From Halomonas qaidamensis (GTDB lineage: Bacteria; Pseudomonadota; Gammaproteobacteria; Pseudomonadales; Halomonadaceae), in the NCBI RefSeq assembly GCF_025917315.1, contig NZ_CP080627.1:3534001-3598000 (forward strand): a DNA stretch of 64,000 bases, in the 5' to 3' direction. Of the stretch, positions 1 to 7,882 are shown one piece after another; positions within the stretch are counted from its first letter, which is position 1, and each line of letters starts with the position of its first letter. A program made the position numbers and the translations under genes. The notes below the pieces were generated by a model. The model made no database searches. It had not been told where the DNA came from and saw nothing but the letters and a program-made list of their open reading frames with translations.

Positions 1-118
1 ACTGTTTCCATTGCCCGCTCTAATTGCTGCACGCCACGCAAGCCCCGCTCTGCGAGGCTTAGCGTTGGCCAACCAAACGGTACGCTTGTTATTTGATGGC
101 GCAGCGCTTAAACCAGAC
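1..118. other. Window edge, no supported gene
   Basis: This short stretch lies downstream of moeA. On the minus strand a frame stays open from about 105 to the window edge but has no convincing start codon or ribosome binding site. It could be the start of a gene that runs off the window, but I cannot support one. Confidence 0.2.
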
Positions 119-1324
119 CTAACGCTGTAACCATAAACAGCGAACCGGCGTGCCTTTCTCTATCTGCTGGTGCGGGTCAATCACCGCTAATGCGTCAGCA
201 CTAATACACGATGAAAGCACGCCTGAGTTTTGGTCTTCAAACGCATCAGCTATGACGCCCTCCTCGCTAAACCGCAGCGCAACACGCATATAGTGCTGGC
301 GTGGGCCAGTACTCGTGTTGAAATTAGCCGTGGCCATTAGGGCAGGCAAGGCGCTCAACGCTGAGCAACCCAGTAGGCTTCCTATCAAAGGACGTAAAAA
401 CAACCACGCGCCCACAAACCCAGAAACAGGGTTACCCGGCAACCCTACAAAACGCGCCTCGCTGCCATCTTCACGTGGCAGACGGCCTAGCGCCAACGGT
501 TTTCCTGGGCGAATCGCCAGTTTCCACATATCTAATTGGCCTAGCGTTTCCAGCGCAGCCTTAACATGATCTTCTTCTCCGACGCTAACCCCACCGGTGC
601 TGACAACCACGTCAGCGACGGAGGCGGCTTGCGTTAATAATTTGACCGTCTGGGCATAATCGTCAGGCACACTAACCCGCTGTACCACCTCCGCACCAAA
701 GTTTTCTAGCAATCGTTTCAGCATCGGCCGATTAGAGTTATATAGCTGACCTGGCTTTAACGGCGTGCCAGGATCAACTATTTCGTCACCCGTCGACAGT
801 AGCGCTACCCTCGGCCGACGACGCACGCTCACCTGGGTAATTCCTTGCCCCGCCAAATGCCCCAGCGCTGCCGCCTCCAGGCGCTCGCCTGCCGCCAGCA
901 GCAGCTCCCCCTGGTGTACATCACGCCCTTGGCGGCGCACGTTGTCGCCCACCGGCAGTGCATCCGGCATCAATGCTTGGTCACCGTGCTGCGTTACCCG
1001 CTCTTGCATCACTACACAGTCGGCGCCATCAGGAATCTCACCGCCGGTAAAAATGCGCGCACAACTGCCTGGTGCCAAGGGTACAGCGGGGCTGCCCGCC
1101 GCAATACGCTGGCTGATCGGCAGCCACTTGCCCGCATCACTGGCACGAAGCGCGTAGCCATCCATTGCGCTGTTATCAAATGGCGGGACGTCTAGCTGTG
1201 CGTTAACAGCGTCGGTCAACACACGCCCAGCTGCCGCATCAAGCGGCACACGCTCAGCGCCAAGCGGAGTGACATCGGCTAGCAGCGCTTCAAGCGCGGC
1301 ACTTATCGGCTGTAACTCAGCCAT
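119..1324 (-). CDS. moeA: Molybdopterin molybdenumtransferase MoeA (copy 1)
   Basis: MoeA inserts molybdate into adenylylated molybdopterin in the last step of Mo cofactor synthesis in the cytosol. The protein has 401 residues, the usual MoeA length. It shows the family signature DNSAMDGYA from residue 50, a central STGDE segment, a VSTGGVSVGEED loop and a GLPGNPVS motif. The open frame runs further upstream inside moaB, but the ATG at 1324 has a GGGGG ribosome binding site and gives the normal N-terminus, so I place the start there; it overlaps the moaB stop by 8 bp. It is the last gene of DUF1244-moaB-moeA. A second MoeA is encoded at 12479-13732, so the two may be specialised or redundant; sequence alone does not say which. 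Confidence 0.93.
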   Translation of the reverse strand: MAELQPISAALEALLADVTPLGAERVPLDAAAGRVLTDAVNAQLDVPPFDNSAMDGYALRASDAGKWLPISQRIAAGSPAVPLAPGSCARIFTGGEIPDGADCVVMQERVTQHGDQALMPDALPVGDNVRRQGRDVHQGELLLAAGERLEAAALGHLAGQGITQVSVRRRPRVALLSTGDEIVDPGTPLKPGQLYNSNRPMLKRLLENFGAEVVQRVSVPDDYAQTVKLLTQAASVADVVVSTGGVSVGEEDHVKAALETLGQLDMWKLAIRPGKPLALGRLPREDGSEARFVGLPGNPVSGFVGAWLFLRPLIGSLLGCSALSALPALMATANFNTSTGPRQHYMRVALRFSEEGVIADAFEDQNSGVLSSCISADALAVIDPHQQIEKGTPVRCLWLQR

Positions 1325-1835
1325 GCTGCCCCCGGCCTGGAATGACGAGGTTGGCGAAGTTGCAGGGTTTGTGGCGGCTGTCGAGTTGTTCCGCCAAAAT
1401 GCCGTCCCAACCAGTGCGGCAGGCGCCGGTTGAACCTGGCAGGCAAAACATGACTGTGGCATTAGCGAAGCCACCTAACGCGCGGCTTTGAATGGTTGAA
1501 CTACCAATCTCATCACCACTCAGCTGGCGAAAACGTTCACCGAATCCCTCAATACGCTTATCCAGTAGCACGGACACCGCCTCAGGCGTCGAGTCACGCC
1601 CCGTAAAGCCAGTGCCGCCCGTGGTAATCACCACCTGAACGTTGGCATCGGCAATCCACTGGGCAACGACCGCGCGGATTTGGTAGACGTCATCTGGCAC
1701 GATGCGCTTTTCGGCTAGGGTGTGACCTGCTTCGGTTAAACGTTGTACCAGCGCTTGTCCAGAGCGGTCGGTCTCTTCCGTGCGCGTATCCGATACCGTC
1801 AATACCGCTATTTTTAAGGGCTCCATGCTGTCCAT
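1317..1835 (-). CDS. moaB: Molybdenum cofactor biosynthesis protein MoaB
   Basis: MoaB belongs to the MogA/MoaB family, which adenylylates molybdopterin before molybdenum insertion. The protein has 172 residues, normal for the family. It has the MPT-binding fold signature TTGGTGFTGRDSTPEA at residues 71-86 and a C-terminal PGSTGACRTGWD segment. The start could be the ATG at 1835 or the one three codons later at 1826. It begins 4 bp after the DUF1244 stop and overlaps moeA by 8 bp, so it is cotranscribed and probably translationally coupled with both. Confidence 0.92.
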   Translation of the reverse strand: MDSMEPLKIAVLTVSDTRTEETDRSGQALVQRLTEAGHTLAEKRIVPDDVYQIRAVVAQWIADANVQVVITTGGTGFTGRDSTPEAVSVLLDKRIEGFGERFRQLSGDEIGSSTIQSRALGGFANATVMFCLPGSTGACRTGWDGILAEQLDSRHKPCNFANLVIPGRGQHG

Positions 1836-1839
1836 GGGC

Positions 1840-2166
1840 TTACTCCTTGGCTTTTTTCTGGGCTTGGCGAGCCTCTAATGCGGCTAGCTGTTCAGGAGTT
1901 GCGGTACCTTGGTAGTGGGCTTTCCATTCGCTGTAGGGCATGCCGTAGACATACTCACGGGCAGCGTCATAGTCCAGTGCTTTACCTTGCTCATCTGCTG
2001 CCGTAACTAGCCATTTAGATAGGCAGTTACGACAGAAGTCAGCAAGAATCATTAGGTCGATATTTTGCACATCTTTATTATCGTCTAAATGTTGTAGCAA
2101 GCGGCGAAACGCGGCAGCTTCTAGTTCTGTACGCGTGGTTTGGTCTAGTTCATTGAACGATGACAT
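1840..2166 (-). CDS. DUF1244 family protein
   Basis: This 108-residue protein matches the DUF1244 family, which has no established function. The family hallmark is clear: a DVQNIDLM segment followed by FCRNCLSKW with two conserved cysteines. The C-terminus is charged and Gln/Lys-rich. An open frame extends upstream, but the ATG at 2166 has an AGAGGA ribosome binding site at good distance and gives the usual N-terminus. It is the first gene of a transcript that continues into moaB and moeA, placed just after the formate dehydrogenase terminator. A role linked to the Mo cofactor is only guilt by association. Confidence 0.82.
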   Translation of the reverse strand: MSSFNELDQTTRTELEAAAFRRLLQHLDDNKDVQNIDLMILADFCRNCLSKWLVTAADEQGKALDYDAAREYVYGMPYSEWKAHYQGTATPEQLAALEARQAQKKAKE

Positions 2167-2205
2167 TACCGATCCTCTTATCAAGTGACTGTGAAGCAGC
2201 ATAAC

Positions 2206-2231
2206 AAAAGACACCGCCCGAAGGCGGTGTC
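2206..2231 (-). terminator. Rho-independent terminator of the formate dehydrogenase operon
   Basis: A perfect 9-bp inverted repeat (GACACCGCC / GGCGGTGTC) with a 4-base loop is followed on the minus strand by a TTTT run. It lies 23 bp after the stop of the gamma subunit gene and upstream of the DUF1244 start, so it separates the two transcripts. Confidence 0.88.
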
Positions 2232-2253
2232 GAAAAGCGTTTCAGCAAACGGC

Positions 2254-3369
2254 TTAGCTAGGCTTAGTGGCGGAAACATCGCCACCACTACTGCTACCCG
2301 CTTTTTGTGCCGCGACTTCTTCTTCGCTTAGGGCTTGATCTTTGACCTCTTCGTACCACAAGTTGTGGTGCTCTTTGGCCCAGGTTTCATCGACATAGCC
2401 TGTGGTCATACCTTCCAGTGAACCTTCCGTTCCGACGGTGCCAATATAAATATGGCCTAGCGCAACCGCCGTTAAACCCAGCGCACCCACTGCGTGGATA
2501 ATATTTGCCCACTGCATAGTGTCACGGCCTTGGCCATAGTTGGGGAAGTCGAGTACAAAGCCACTGGCTACCACCACCAACCCAGCAGTTGCTAACAGCC
2601 AGTACCACGCTTTCTCACCACCGTTGGCAAAGCCTGCATCTGGGTGGCCTTTACCCACCAGCCCACCACCCATTTTGAACCACTGCAAATCGTGCTTTTT
2701 CGGAATGTTGTCTTTCAGCAATTTGAGCAGCAGCACCACCAACAGGATGCCAAACACCGGGCCGAGGTAGTTATGCAGTACTTTGGAAGCGGAGATCATC
2801 CACGCCCAAACGGCATCGCCAAACAGCGTGCGAAACACAAATTTACCAAATAGCAGATTCAAACCGGTTAACGCTAAGGTGATAAACAGCGTAGCCACGG
2901 TCCAGTGAAGCGACCGCATAAGCAACGACCAGCGAAAAAGCTTTCGCCCTGTGCGCGGTTCATCGAGGTGTTTGCGCCCAACAATAAAGTAGAACAGCGC
3001 AATCACTGCAATCATCCCACCAACCGTAATCAACCCAAACGGTGACACCCAACGGTTGCGGATCTGCCGCCAAGTTTCACCACTTGAATTAATCAGGTTG
3101 TAGTTACTGTCAAAACGCGAGTCGCGATAGTTAGGCCCTGTTTCTCCACTGCGAACCTGCCGCCACTGGTCGGCACTAATACCAGGAGCAGCGGTTACCA
3201 TTTCGCGGTCTGTATCAGCTTGGGCAACCGCTAGTTGAGACATGCCAAGACTTGCAACCACCAGCAGTAACAGGATGCCGACACGCCAACAGCGCTGGAA
3301 AAACGCCCTCAACCAAGGTGCCTGTGAAGGCACCTGAGAGGTCGTTGTTGTTATGGTCATTGATGTCAT
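2254..3369 (-). CDS. fdhC: Formate dehydrogenase gamma subunit (cytochrome b556)
   Basis: This is the membrane cytochrome b subunit that passes electrons from the periplasmic catalytic unit to quinone. At 371 residues it is longer than E. coli FdnI because of an N-terminal extension with its own hydrophobic segment (about 30-50) and a periplasmic stretch (about 55-108). A FdnI-like four-helix core follows, with helices near 112-132, 152-175, 195-220 and 257-310. Candidate heme ligands are His155 in RSLHW and His residues in the last helices. The start at 3369 has an AAGGAGG site. It is the third structural gene, 11 bp after the beta subunit. Long N-terminal forms like this are typical of FDH3-type enzymes. 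Confidence 0.9.
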   Translation of the reverse strand: MTSMTITTTTSQVPSQAPWLRAFFQRCWRVGILLLLVVASLGMSQLAVAQADTDREMVTAAPGISADQWRQVRSGETGPNYRDSRFDSNYNLINSSGETWRQIRNRWVSPFGLITVGGMIAVIALFYFIVGRKHLDEPRTGRKLFRWSLLMRSLHWTVATLFITLALTGLNLLFGKFVFRTLFGDAVWAWMISASKVLHNYLGPVFGILLVVLLLKLLKDNIPKKHDLQWFKMGGGLVGKGHPDAGFANGGEKAWYWLLATAGLVVVASGFVLDFPNYGQGRDTMQWANIIHAVGALGLTAVALGHIYIGTVGTEGSLEGMTTGYVDETWAKEHHNLWYEEVKDQALSEEEVAAQKAGSSSGGDVSATKPS

Positions 3370-3380
3370 GACACGCCTCC

Positions 3381-3995
3381 TTACCCTTTACGGGCAGCAT
3401 CGTAGGCAAGGTTGTCAGTACTGGCCTGGGGGTTATTCGACCAAGCACCATCTTTATGGCCACGATGGACGACACGCTGACGGAAAATATCGGCAACATC
3501 TTGAGCATCACCCGCTAGAAGGGCTTTGGTAGAGCACATTTCCGCGCATAGCGGCAGCTTGCCTTCCGCGATGCGGTTGGAGCCGTACTTCTCGTACTCT
3601 TCCTCTTTGCTCTCTGCTGGGCCGCCTGCACAGAAAGTGCACTTGTCCATTTTTCCGCGCTCACCAAATGCATTCTGCTGAGGGAACTGCGGTGCGCCAA
3701 AGGGGCACGCATACAGACAGTAGCCACAGCCAATGCACAAGTCTTTATCGTGCAGCACGATGCCATCGTCGGTTTTATAGAAGCAGTCGGTCGGACAAAC
3801 GGCCATACAGGGCGCGTCGTCACAGTGCATACAAGCGACTGAAATCGACATTTCATCCGCTTCGCCGTCATTAAGCGTCACTACGCGGCGTCGCTGAATG
3901 CCCCACTCTACATCATTGGCGTTTTTACAGGCGGTGACACAGCCGTTGCACTCGATGCAGCGCTCGGCGTCACACATAAATTTCATTTGAGCCAT
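3381..3995 (-). CDS. fdhB: Formate dehydrogenase beta subunit (four [4Fe-4S] clusters)
   Basis: This electron-transfer subunit carries electrons between the Mo subunit and the cytochrome b subunit. Its 204 residues contain four groups of four cysteines: 13/16/19/23, 55/58/63/67, 87/90/93/97 and 119/122/150/154, the pattern of FdnH/FdoH-type ferredoxins. It lacks the C-terminal transmembrane helix found in FdnH, as in FDH3-type beta subunits. A GAGGAG site precedes the ATG at 3995. It lies between the alpha and gamma genes in the same operon. Confidence 0.93.
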   Translation of the reverse strand: MAQMKFMCDAERCIECNGCVTACKNANDVEWGIQRRRVVTLNDGEADEMSISVACMHCDDAPCMAVCPTDCFYKTDDGIVLHDKDLCIGCGYCLYACPFGAPQFPQQNAFGERGKMDKCTFCAGGPAESKEEEYEKYGSNRIAEGKLPLCAEMCSTKALLAGDAQDVADIFRQRVVHRGHKDGAWSNNPQASTDNLAYDAARKG

Positions 3996-4067
3996 GGTGT
4001 TCTCCTCTCACCAGCGTGGCACTAGGCCACGCTGGGTTCTGTCAGGTCAGTCGAGACGTTTATTAGC

Positions 4068-6920
4068 TTAAGCGCGCTCAATTCGGCAGATGGTGCACTT
4101 GGTTTCTTGCATGAGTGTCACCGGGTCATAGCCATAGGTCGTGGCGGTGTTCGCCGCTTCACCAATAATGTACGGGTCAGACCCATCCGGATACCGATCA
4201 CGCAGGCTCTCACCTTGGAACATGCCGCCAAAGTGGAACGGCATAAAGGCGACCTTACGATCCACTCGCGGTGTCACCAGCGCTTTCACTTTCACACGGC
4301 CACCTTCGGCACCTTCCACCCATACGTCGTCACCGTCGCGTACGCCAATATCGTTGGCATCGGCTGGGTTCATCTCGACAAACATCTCTTGCTGCAGCTC
4401 AGCTAGCCAAGACATGGAGCGTGTTTCTTCACCGCCCCCTTCATACTCGACCAAACGACCTGACGTGAGAATGATCGGATAATCGGCGCTGTTATCGCGA
4501 TCCTGAATGGTTTTGTACAGCGTGGGCAGACGCATAATCGAGTCAAAGTCATCCCACGTGGGATAGCGTTCGACCAGATCACGACGGGTGGTGTAAAGCG
4601 GCTCACGGTGTTTTGGCACGGCATCTGGGAAAGTCCATACCACTGCGCGCGCTTTCGCGTTGCCATAAGGCGCACAACCTCGTCCAATCGCCACCCGCTG
4701 GATACCGCCAGAAAGATCGGTTTTCCAGTTTTTGCCTTCAGCGGCCACTTTCTCAACATCGGTCAGATCATTCCACCAACCGAGGTCTTTAAGCAGTTGG
4801 TCGGTAAATTCGGGGTAGCCGTCATCAATCTCACCACCAACCGGCGCTGAGCCTTCAGCCAGCAAATTAACGCCGTCGCGCTCAATACCAAAACGGGCGC
4901 GGAAACCCATGCCGCCTTCCATGACAGGCACACTAGTGTCATACAGGTTGGGCGAGCCGGGGTGTTTAAACTCTGGTGTGCCCCAGCACGGCCATGGCAG
5001 TCCGTAGTAATCTCCGTCGGCGGGACCACCTTGGGCACGCAGGTTCTCGAAGCTAAAGGTATGCCAGTTTTTCTGGTGTTCTTTGAGACGCTCAGGGCTT
5101 TGGCCGGTGTAGCCAACGGTCCACATGCCACGGTTAATTTCGCGCAGCACGTCTTCAATCAGAGGCTCGTTGCCGTTCATCTCAAAGTTCTTCACGAACT
5201 CATTACCGAAGCCAAGCTTGTTGGCAAACAGGTACATAATTTCGTGATCAGGCTTTGATTCAAATAGCGGCTCAATGACTTGATCGCGCCACTGAATAGA
5301 GCGGTTGGTTGCCGTCACACTGCCGGTGGTTTCAAACTGGGTCGCCGCAGGCAGTAGATAAACACCATCAGAACGGTCATGCATCACCGAGGCAACCGTG
5401 GGATAAGGGTCAACAATGACCATCATCTCAAGCTTCTGCATGGCTTTTTGCATTTCCACGCCGCGGGTTTGCGAGTTGACCGCGTGCCCCCAGTAGAACA
5501 TTGCTTTTAGCGCGGTGCGCTGGGAGATATTTTCGTCTTCTTCCAGTACACCATCTACCCAGCGGGATACGGTAATACCGCTAGAATACATCGGCTTACC
5601 ATCAGCGTATTCGGTATCGTCAAAGCGGCCTTTTAGCCACTCATAATCGACATCCCACACCTGAGACCAGTGCTGCCATGCGCCTTCGGCCAAACCGTAA
5701 TAACCTGGCAATGAGTCGCAGCCTAGGCCAAGGTCGGTGGCACCTTGTACGTTATCGTGGCCCCGCAAAATGTTGGCACCACCACCGGATTTACCAATAT
5801 TGCCCAGCGCCAGCTCTAAAATGCAGTACGCGCGAGTGTTGTTGTTACCGGTAGTGTGCTGGGTACCACCCATACACCACACCACACAGCCCGGACGATT
5901 GTCAGCAAGCCGTTTGGCCACATCAAACATCTCTGATTCCGGTACGCCAGTAATGTCTTCCACGACACTCGGCGTGAACTGTGCCACCTCTGCGCGCACT
6001 TCATCCATGCCGTAAACACGCTGGCTGATATATTCACTATCTTCCCAGCCGTTTTCAAAGATGTGCCACAGCAGACCCCAGATATAGGCAACATCCGAGC
6101 CTGGACGCAGACGTACATATTTATTGGCTTTTGCTGCGGTGCGCGTAAAGCGTGGATCCGCGACGATGATGTCGCAATTATTACGCTCTTTAGCAATCAG
6201 AATGTGCTGCATCGCTACCGGGTGAGCTTCACTCGGGTTAGAGCCGATGAACAGAATCGCCTTGCTGTTCTGCATATCATTGAGCGAATTGGTCATCGCG
6301 CCGTAACCCCAGGTGTTTGCAACACCTGCCACGGTGGTGGAGTGACAAATTCGCGCTTGGTGATCGGTGTTGTTGGTGCCCCACATGGAGGCCAGCTTGC
6401 GCATTAAGTACGCCTGCTCGTTATTGAATTTGGCTGAGCCAAGCCAGTAAACACTGTCGGGTCCGTGGGCTTCACGCAGTTCAAGCAGCTTGTCGCCAAT
6501 TTCATTAACCGCGTCGTCCCAACTCAGCCGTTGCCATTCACCCGCCACTAACTTCATTGGGTACTTGAGACGACGAGTGGAGTGGCCGTGCTGGCGTAGT
6601 GAGGCCCCTTTGGCGCAATGGGCGCCACGATTAATCGGATGGTCGAAGGCAGGCTCTTGTTTTGTCCAGATACCTTCTTGAACTTCGGCATACACACCAC
6701 AGCCCACCGAGCAGTGCGAGCAGATGGTGCGCTTAGTTTCGACGGGGGAATCTAATACGGGGGTTTTAGTCGCCGATTCAGCGCGCTGCATCATTGGCGC
6801 ACCCATAAAGCCTGCAGCTGCTACACCACCGGTGGCGACACCACTACGCTTTAAGAATTGACGACGGGAGATTCCAAGCCCTGAAGCATTGGGAGTGTTG
6901 GTTTTGCGAGTTAGACGCAT
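4068..6920 (-). CDS. fdhA: Formate dehydrogenase alpha subunit, Mo-bisMGD, Cys type, Tat-exported
   Basis: This is the catalytic subunit that oxidises formate to CO2 on the periplasmic side. The 950-residue protein begins with a Tat signal (SRRQFLK at 18-24), then a [4Fe-4S] binding set Cys67/70/74 and Cys102. The active-site position is Cys192, encoded by TGT, next to His193 in the RICHSTTV segment, where many homologues have selenocysteine. Selenium is therefore not needed. The C-terminal molydopterin dinucleotide-binding domain occupies roughly 830-945. A CAGGAG site precedes the ATG. It lies 24 bp downstream of the small Tat protein gene. Expression depends on the Mo cofactor and FdhD functions encoded nearby. 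Confidence 0.95.
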   Translation of the reverse strand: MRLTRKTNTPNASGLGISRRQFLKRSGVATGGVAAAGFMGAPMMQRAESATKTPVLDSPVETKRTICSHCSVGCGVYAEVQEGIWTKQEPAFDHPINRGAHCAKGASLRQHGHSTRRLKYPMKLVAGEWQRLSWDDAVNEIGDKLLELREAHGPDSVYWLGSAKFNNEQAYLMRKLASMWGTNNTDHQARICHSTTVAGVANTWGYGAMTNSLNDMQNSKAILFIGSNPSEAHPVAMQHILIAKERNNCDIIVADPRFTRTAAKANKYVRLRPGSDVAYIWGLLWHIFENGWEDSEYISQRVYGMDEVRAEVAQFTPSVVEDITGVPESEMFDVAKRLADNRPGCVVWCMGGTQHTTGNNNTRAYCILELALGNIGKSGGGANILRGHDNVQGATDLGLGCDSLPGYYGLAEGAWQHWSQVWDVDYEWLKGRFDDTEYADGKPMYSSGITVSRWVDGVLEEDENISQRTALKAMFYWGHAVNSQTRGVEMQKAMQKLEMMVIVDPYPTVASVMHDRSDGVYLLPAATQFETTGSVTATNRSIQWRDQVIEPLFESKPDHEIMYLFANKLGFGNEFVKNFEMNGNEPLIEDVLREINRGMWTVGYTGQSPERLKEHQKNWHTFSFENLRAQGGPADGDYYGLPWPCWGTPEFKHPGSPNLYDTSVPVMEGGMGFRARFGIERDGVNLLAEGSAPVGGEIDDGYPEFTDQLLKDLGWWNDLTDVEKVAAEGKNWKTDLSGGIQRVAIGRGCAPYGNAKARAVVWTFPDAVPKHREPLYTTRRDLVERYPTWDDFDSIMRLPTLYKTIQDRDNSADYPIILTSGRLVEYEGGGEETRSMSWLAELQQEMFVEMNPADANDIGVRDGDDVWVEGAEGGRVKVKALVTPRVDRKVAFMPFHFGGMFQGESLRDRYPDGSDPYIIGEAANTATTYGYDPVTLMQETKCTICRIERA

Positions 6921-6944
6921 GGCAGTTCTCCTGGCAGTGTGCCG

Positions 6945-7145
6945 TCAATCACGCAGCGACGCATAGTAAGCGCGGATATGGTCGGTTTCGTGGTAATTCG
7001 TTGTTTTTTTAGGCTCAACCGAGGGGGTGTTATCGGCTTGAGCTAGCGTGACGTGACCTACTGCGGCGGCCGCACCAGCAGCGGCGGTACCTAGACCAAC
7101 GGTTTTCATAAACCGGCGGCGCTCAGGGTTATGTGACGTGTGCAT
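6945..7145 (-). CDS. Small formate dehydrogenase-region Tat-signal protein
   Basis: This 66-residue protein starts with a twin-arginine signal (RRRFMK, near residues 9-14), then an Ala-rich hydrophobic stretch and a short polar tail ending YYASLRD. It resembles the 'formate dehydrogenase region TAT target' family found directly before fdhA genes. An ATG six codons upstream exists, but the GAGGAG ribosome binding site lies inside that extension, so I place the start at 7145. Its job is not established; a small accessory protein exported with the enzyme is a reasonable inference. Confidence 0.8.
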   Translation of the reverse strand: MHTSHNPERRRFMKTVGLGTAAAGAAAAVGHVTLAQADNTPSVEPKKTTNYHETDHIRAYYASLRD

Positions 7146-7224
7146 GGGTTTCTCCTCTATCATGCCCTTTTTCTTATACGTGGCCCGCAGGCCTTGCTAT
7201 TTGCTTACCACTGCGCACTGCCAC

Positions 7225-7878
7225 TCACGGTGTGACGTCGCGCGCCGCGCCGGCTGCGTCTGTCGTTGGCTCCACAAACCGCACCGGTTGATAGGCCGCT
7301 CTTTCGCTCAACGTTGCCTGTTCGCTTTCCATAAACGCGCCGCCCAACTGGCCAAGCGATGCGTAAAAAACAGTGTCTACTTTAGTAAGGTCGTCAAAGC
7401 AGTGCTTCACCCAAGGAGCAATGTGCTGTTGGAAGAAGTAAGTTTGTTCGCCGCTTTGCGCCGTAATCAGCATCGCCATGACCTCGCAGACAGCCGCCAG
7501 GTGGTCTTCTGGCTCGCGGGTATGCTCGCTGCGCTCAAACCCCAGTGCCCGAAGATCCTGACGCAGGGCCACTAGTGCGGCTTCCATTAGTTCTCCGTTT
7601 CGGTACCAAGAGGCGTAAGGCACTACTTCGCCCTGAATAACGCCAACAAGAAGGCGAAAGTGCGCGCGCTGAAGATTCTCAGGACTGCTTTGGCCAGCGG
7701 CGTGAGAAAGTGCTGCCCAGCACTCAGCCAAACGGCTACCGTCTTGTTCAATGTCTAGGTTAGCGAGCCAGGTTAATAGCTCGCAGTCAGGTGCTTGGCG
7801 TAGCAGGCTGGCTAAAAGCTGATAAATATCGGCCCGCAGTGCATCGGTATCGCTTAGTGTGGGCATTGCATCACTCAT
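7225..7878 (-). CDS. TorD/DmsD-family chaperone for formate dehydrogenase
   Basis: These cytoplasmic all-helical chaperones bind the Tat signal of Mo enzymes and hold export until the cofactor is loaded. The 217-residue protein has the family motif EPEDH at residues 122-126 and the hydrophobic helix VCEVMAMLI after it. A conserved PYASWY segment sits near 87-92. The gene follows the polyferredoxin gene by 4 bp and precedes the Tat-signal gene, so its client is very probably the FdhA encoded in the same operon. The ribosome binding site is weak; the second ATG at 7866 is an alternative start. Confidence 0.86.
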   Translation of the reverse strand: MSDAMPTLSDTDALRADIYQLLASLLRQAPDCELLTWLANLDIEQDGSRLAECWAALSHAAGQSSPENLQRAHFRLLVGVIQGEVVPYASWYRNGELMEAALVALRQDLRALGFERSEHTREPEDHLAAVCEVMAMLITAQSGEQTYFFQQHIAPWVKHCFDDLTKVDTVFYASLGQLGGAFMESEQATLSERAAYQPVRFVEPTTDAAGAARDVTP

Positions 7879-7882
7879 TGCT

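Noticed and set aside
4068..6920. Selenocysteine in formate dehydrogenase
   Set aside because: The active-site codon is TGT (Cys), and there is no in-frame TGA, so no selenocysteine insertion element is expected.
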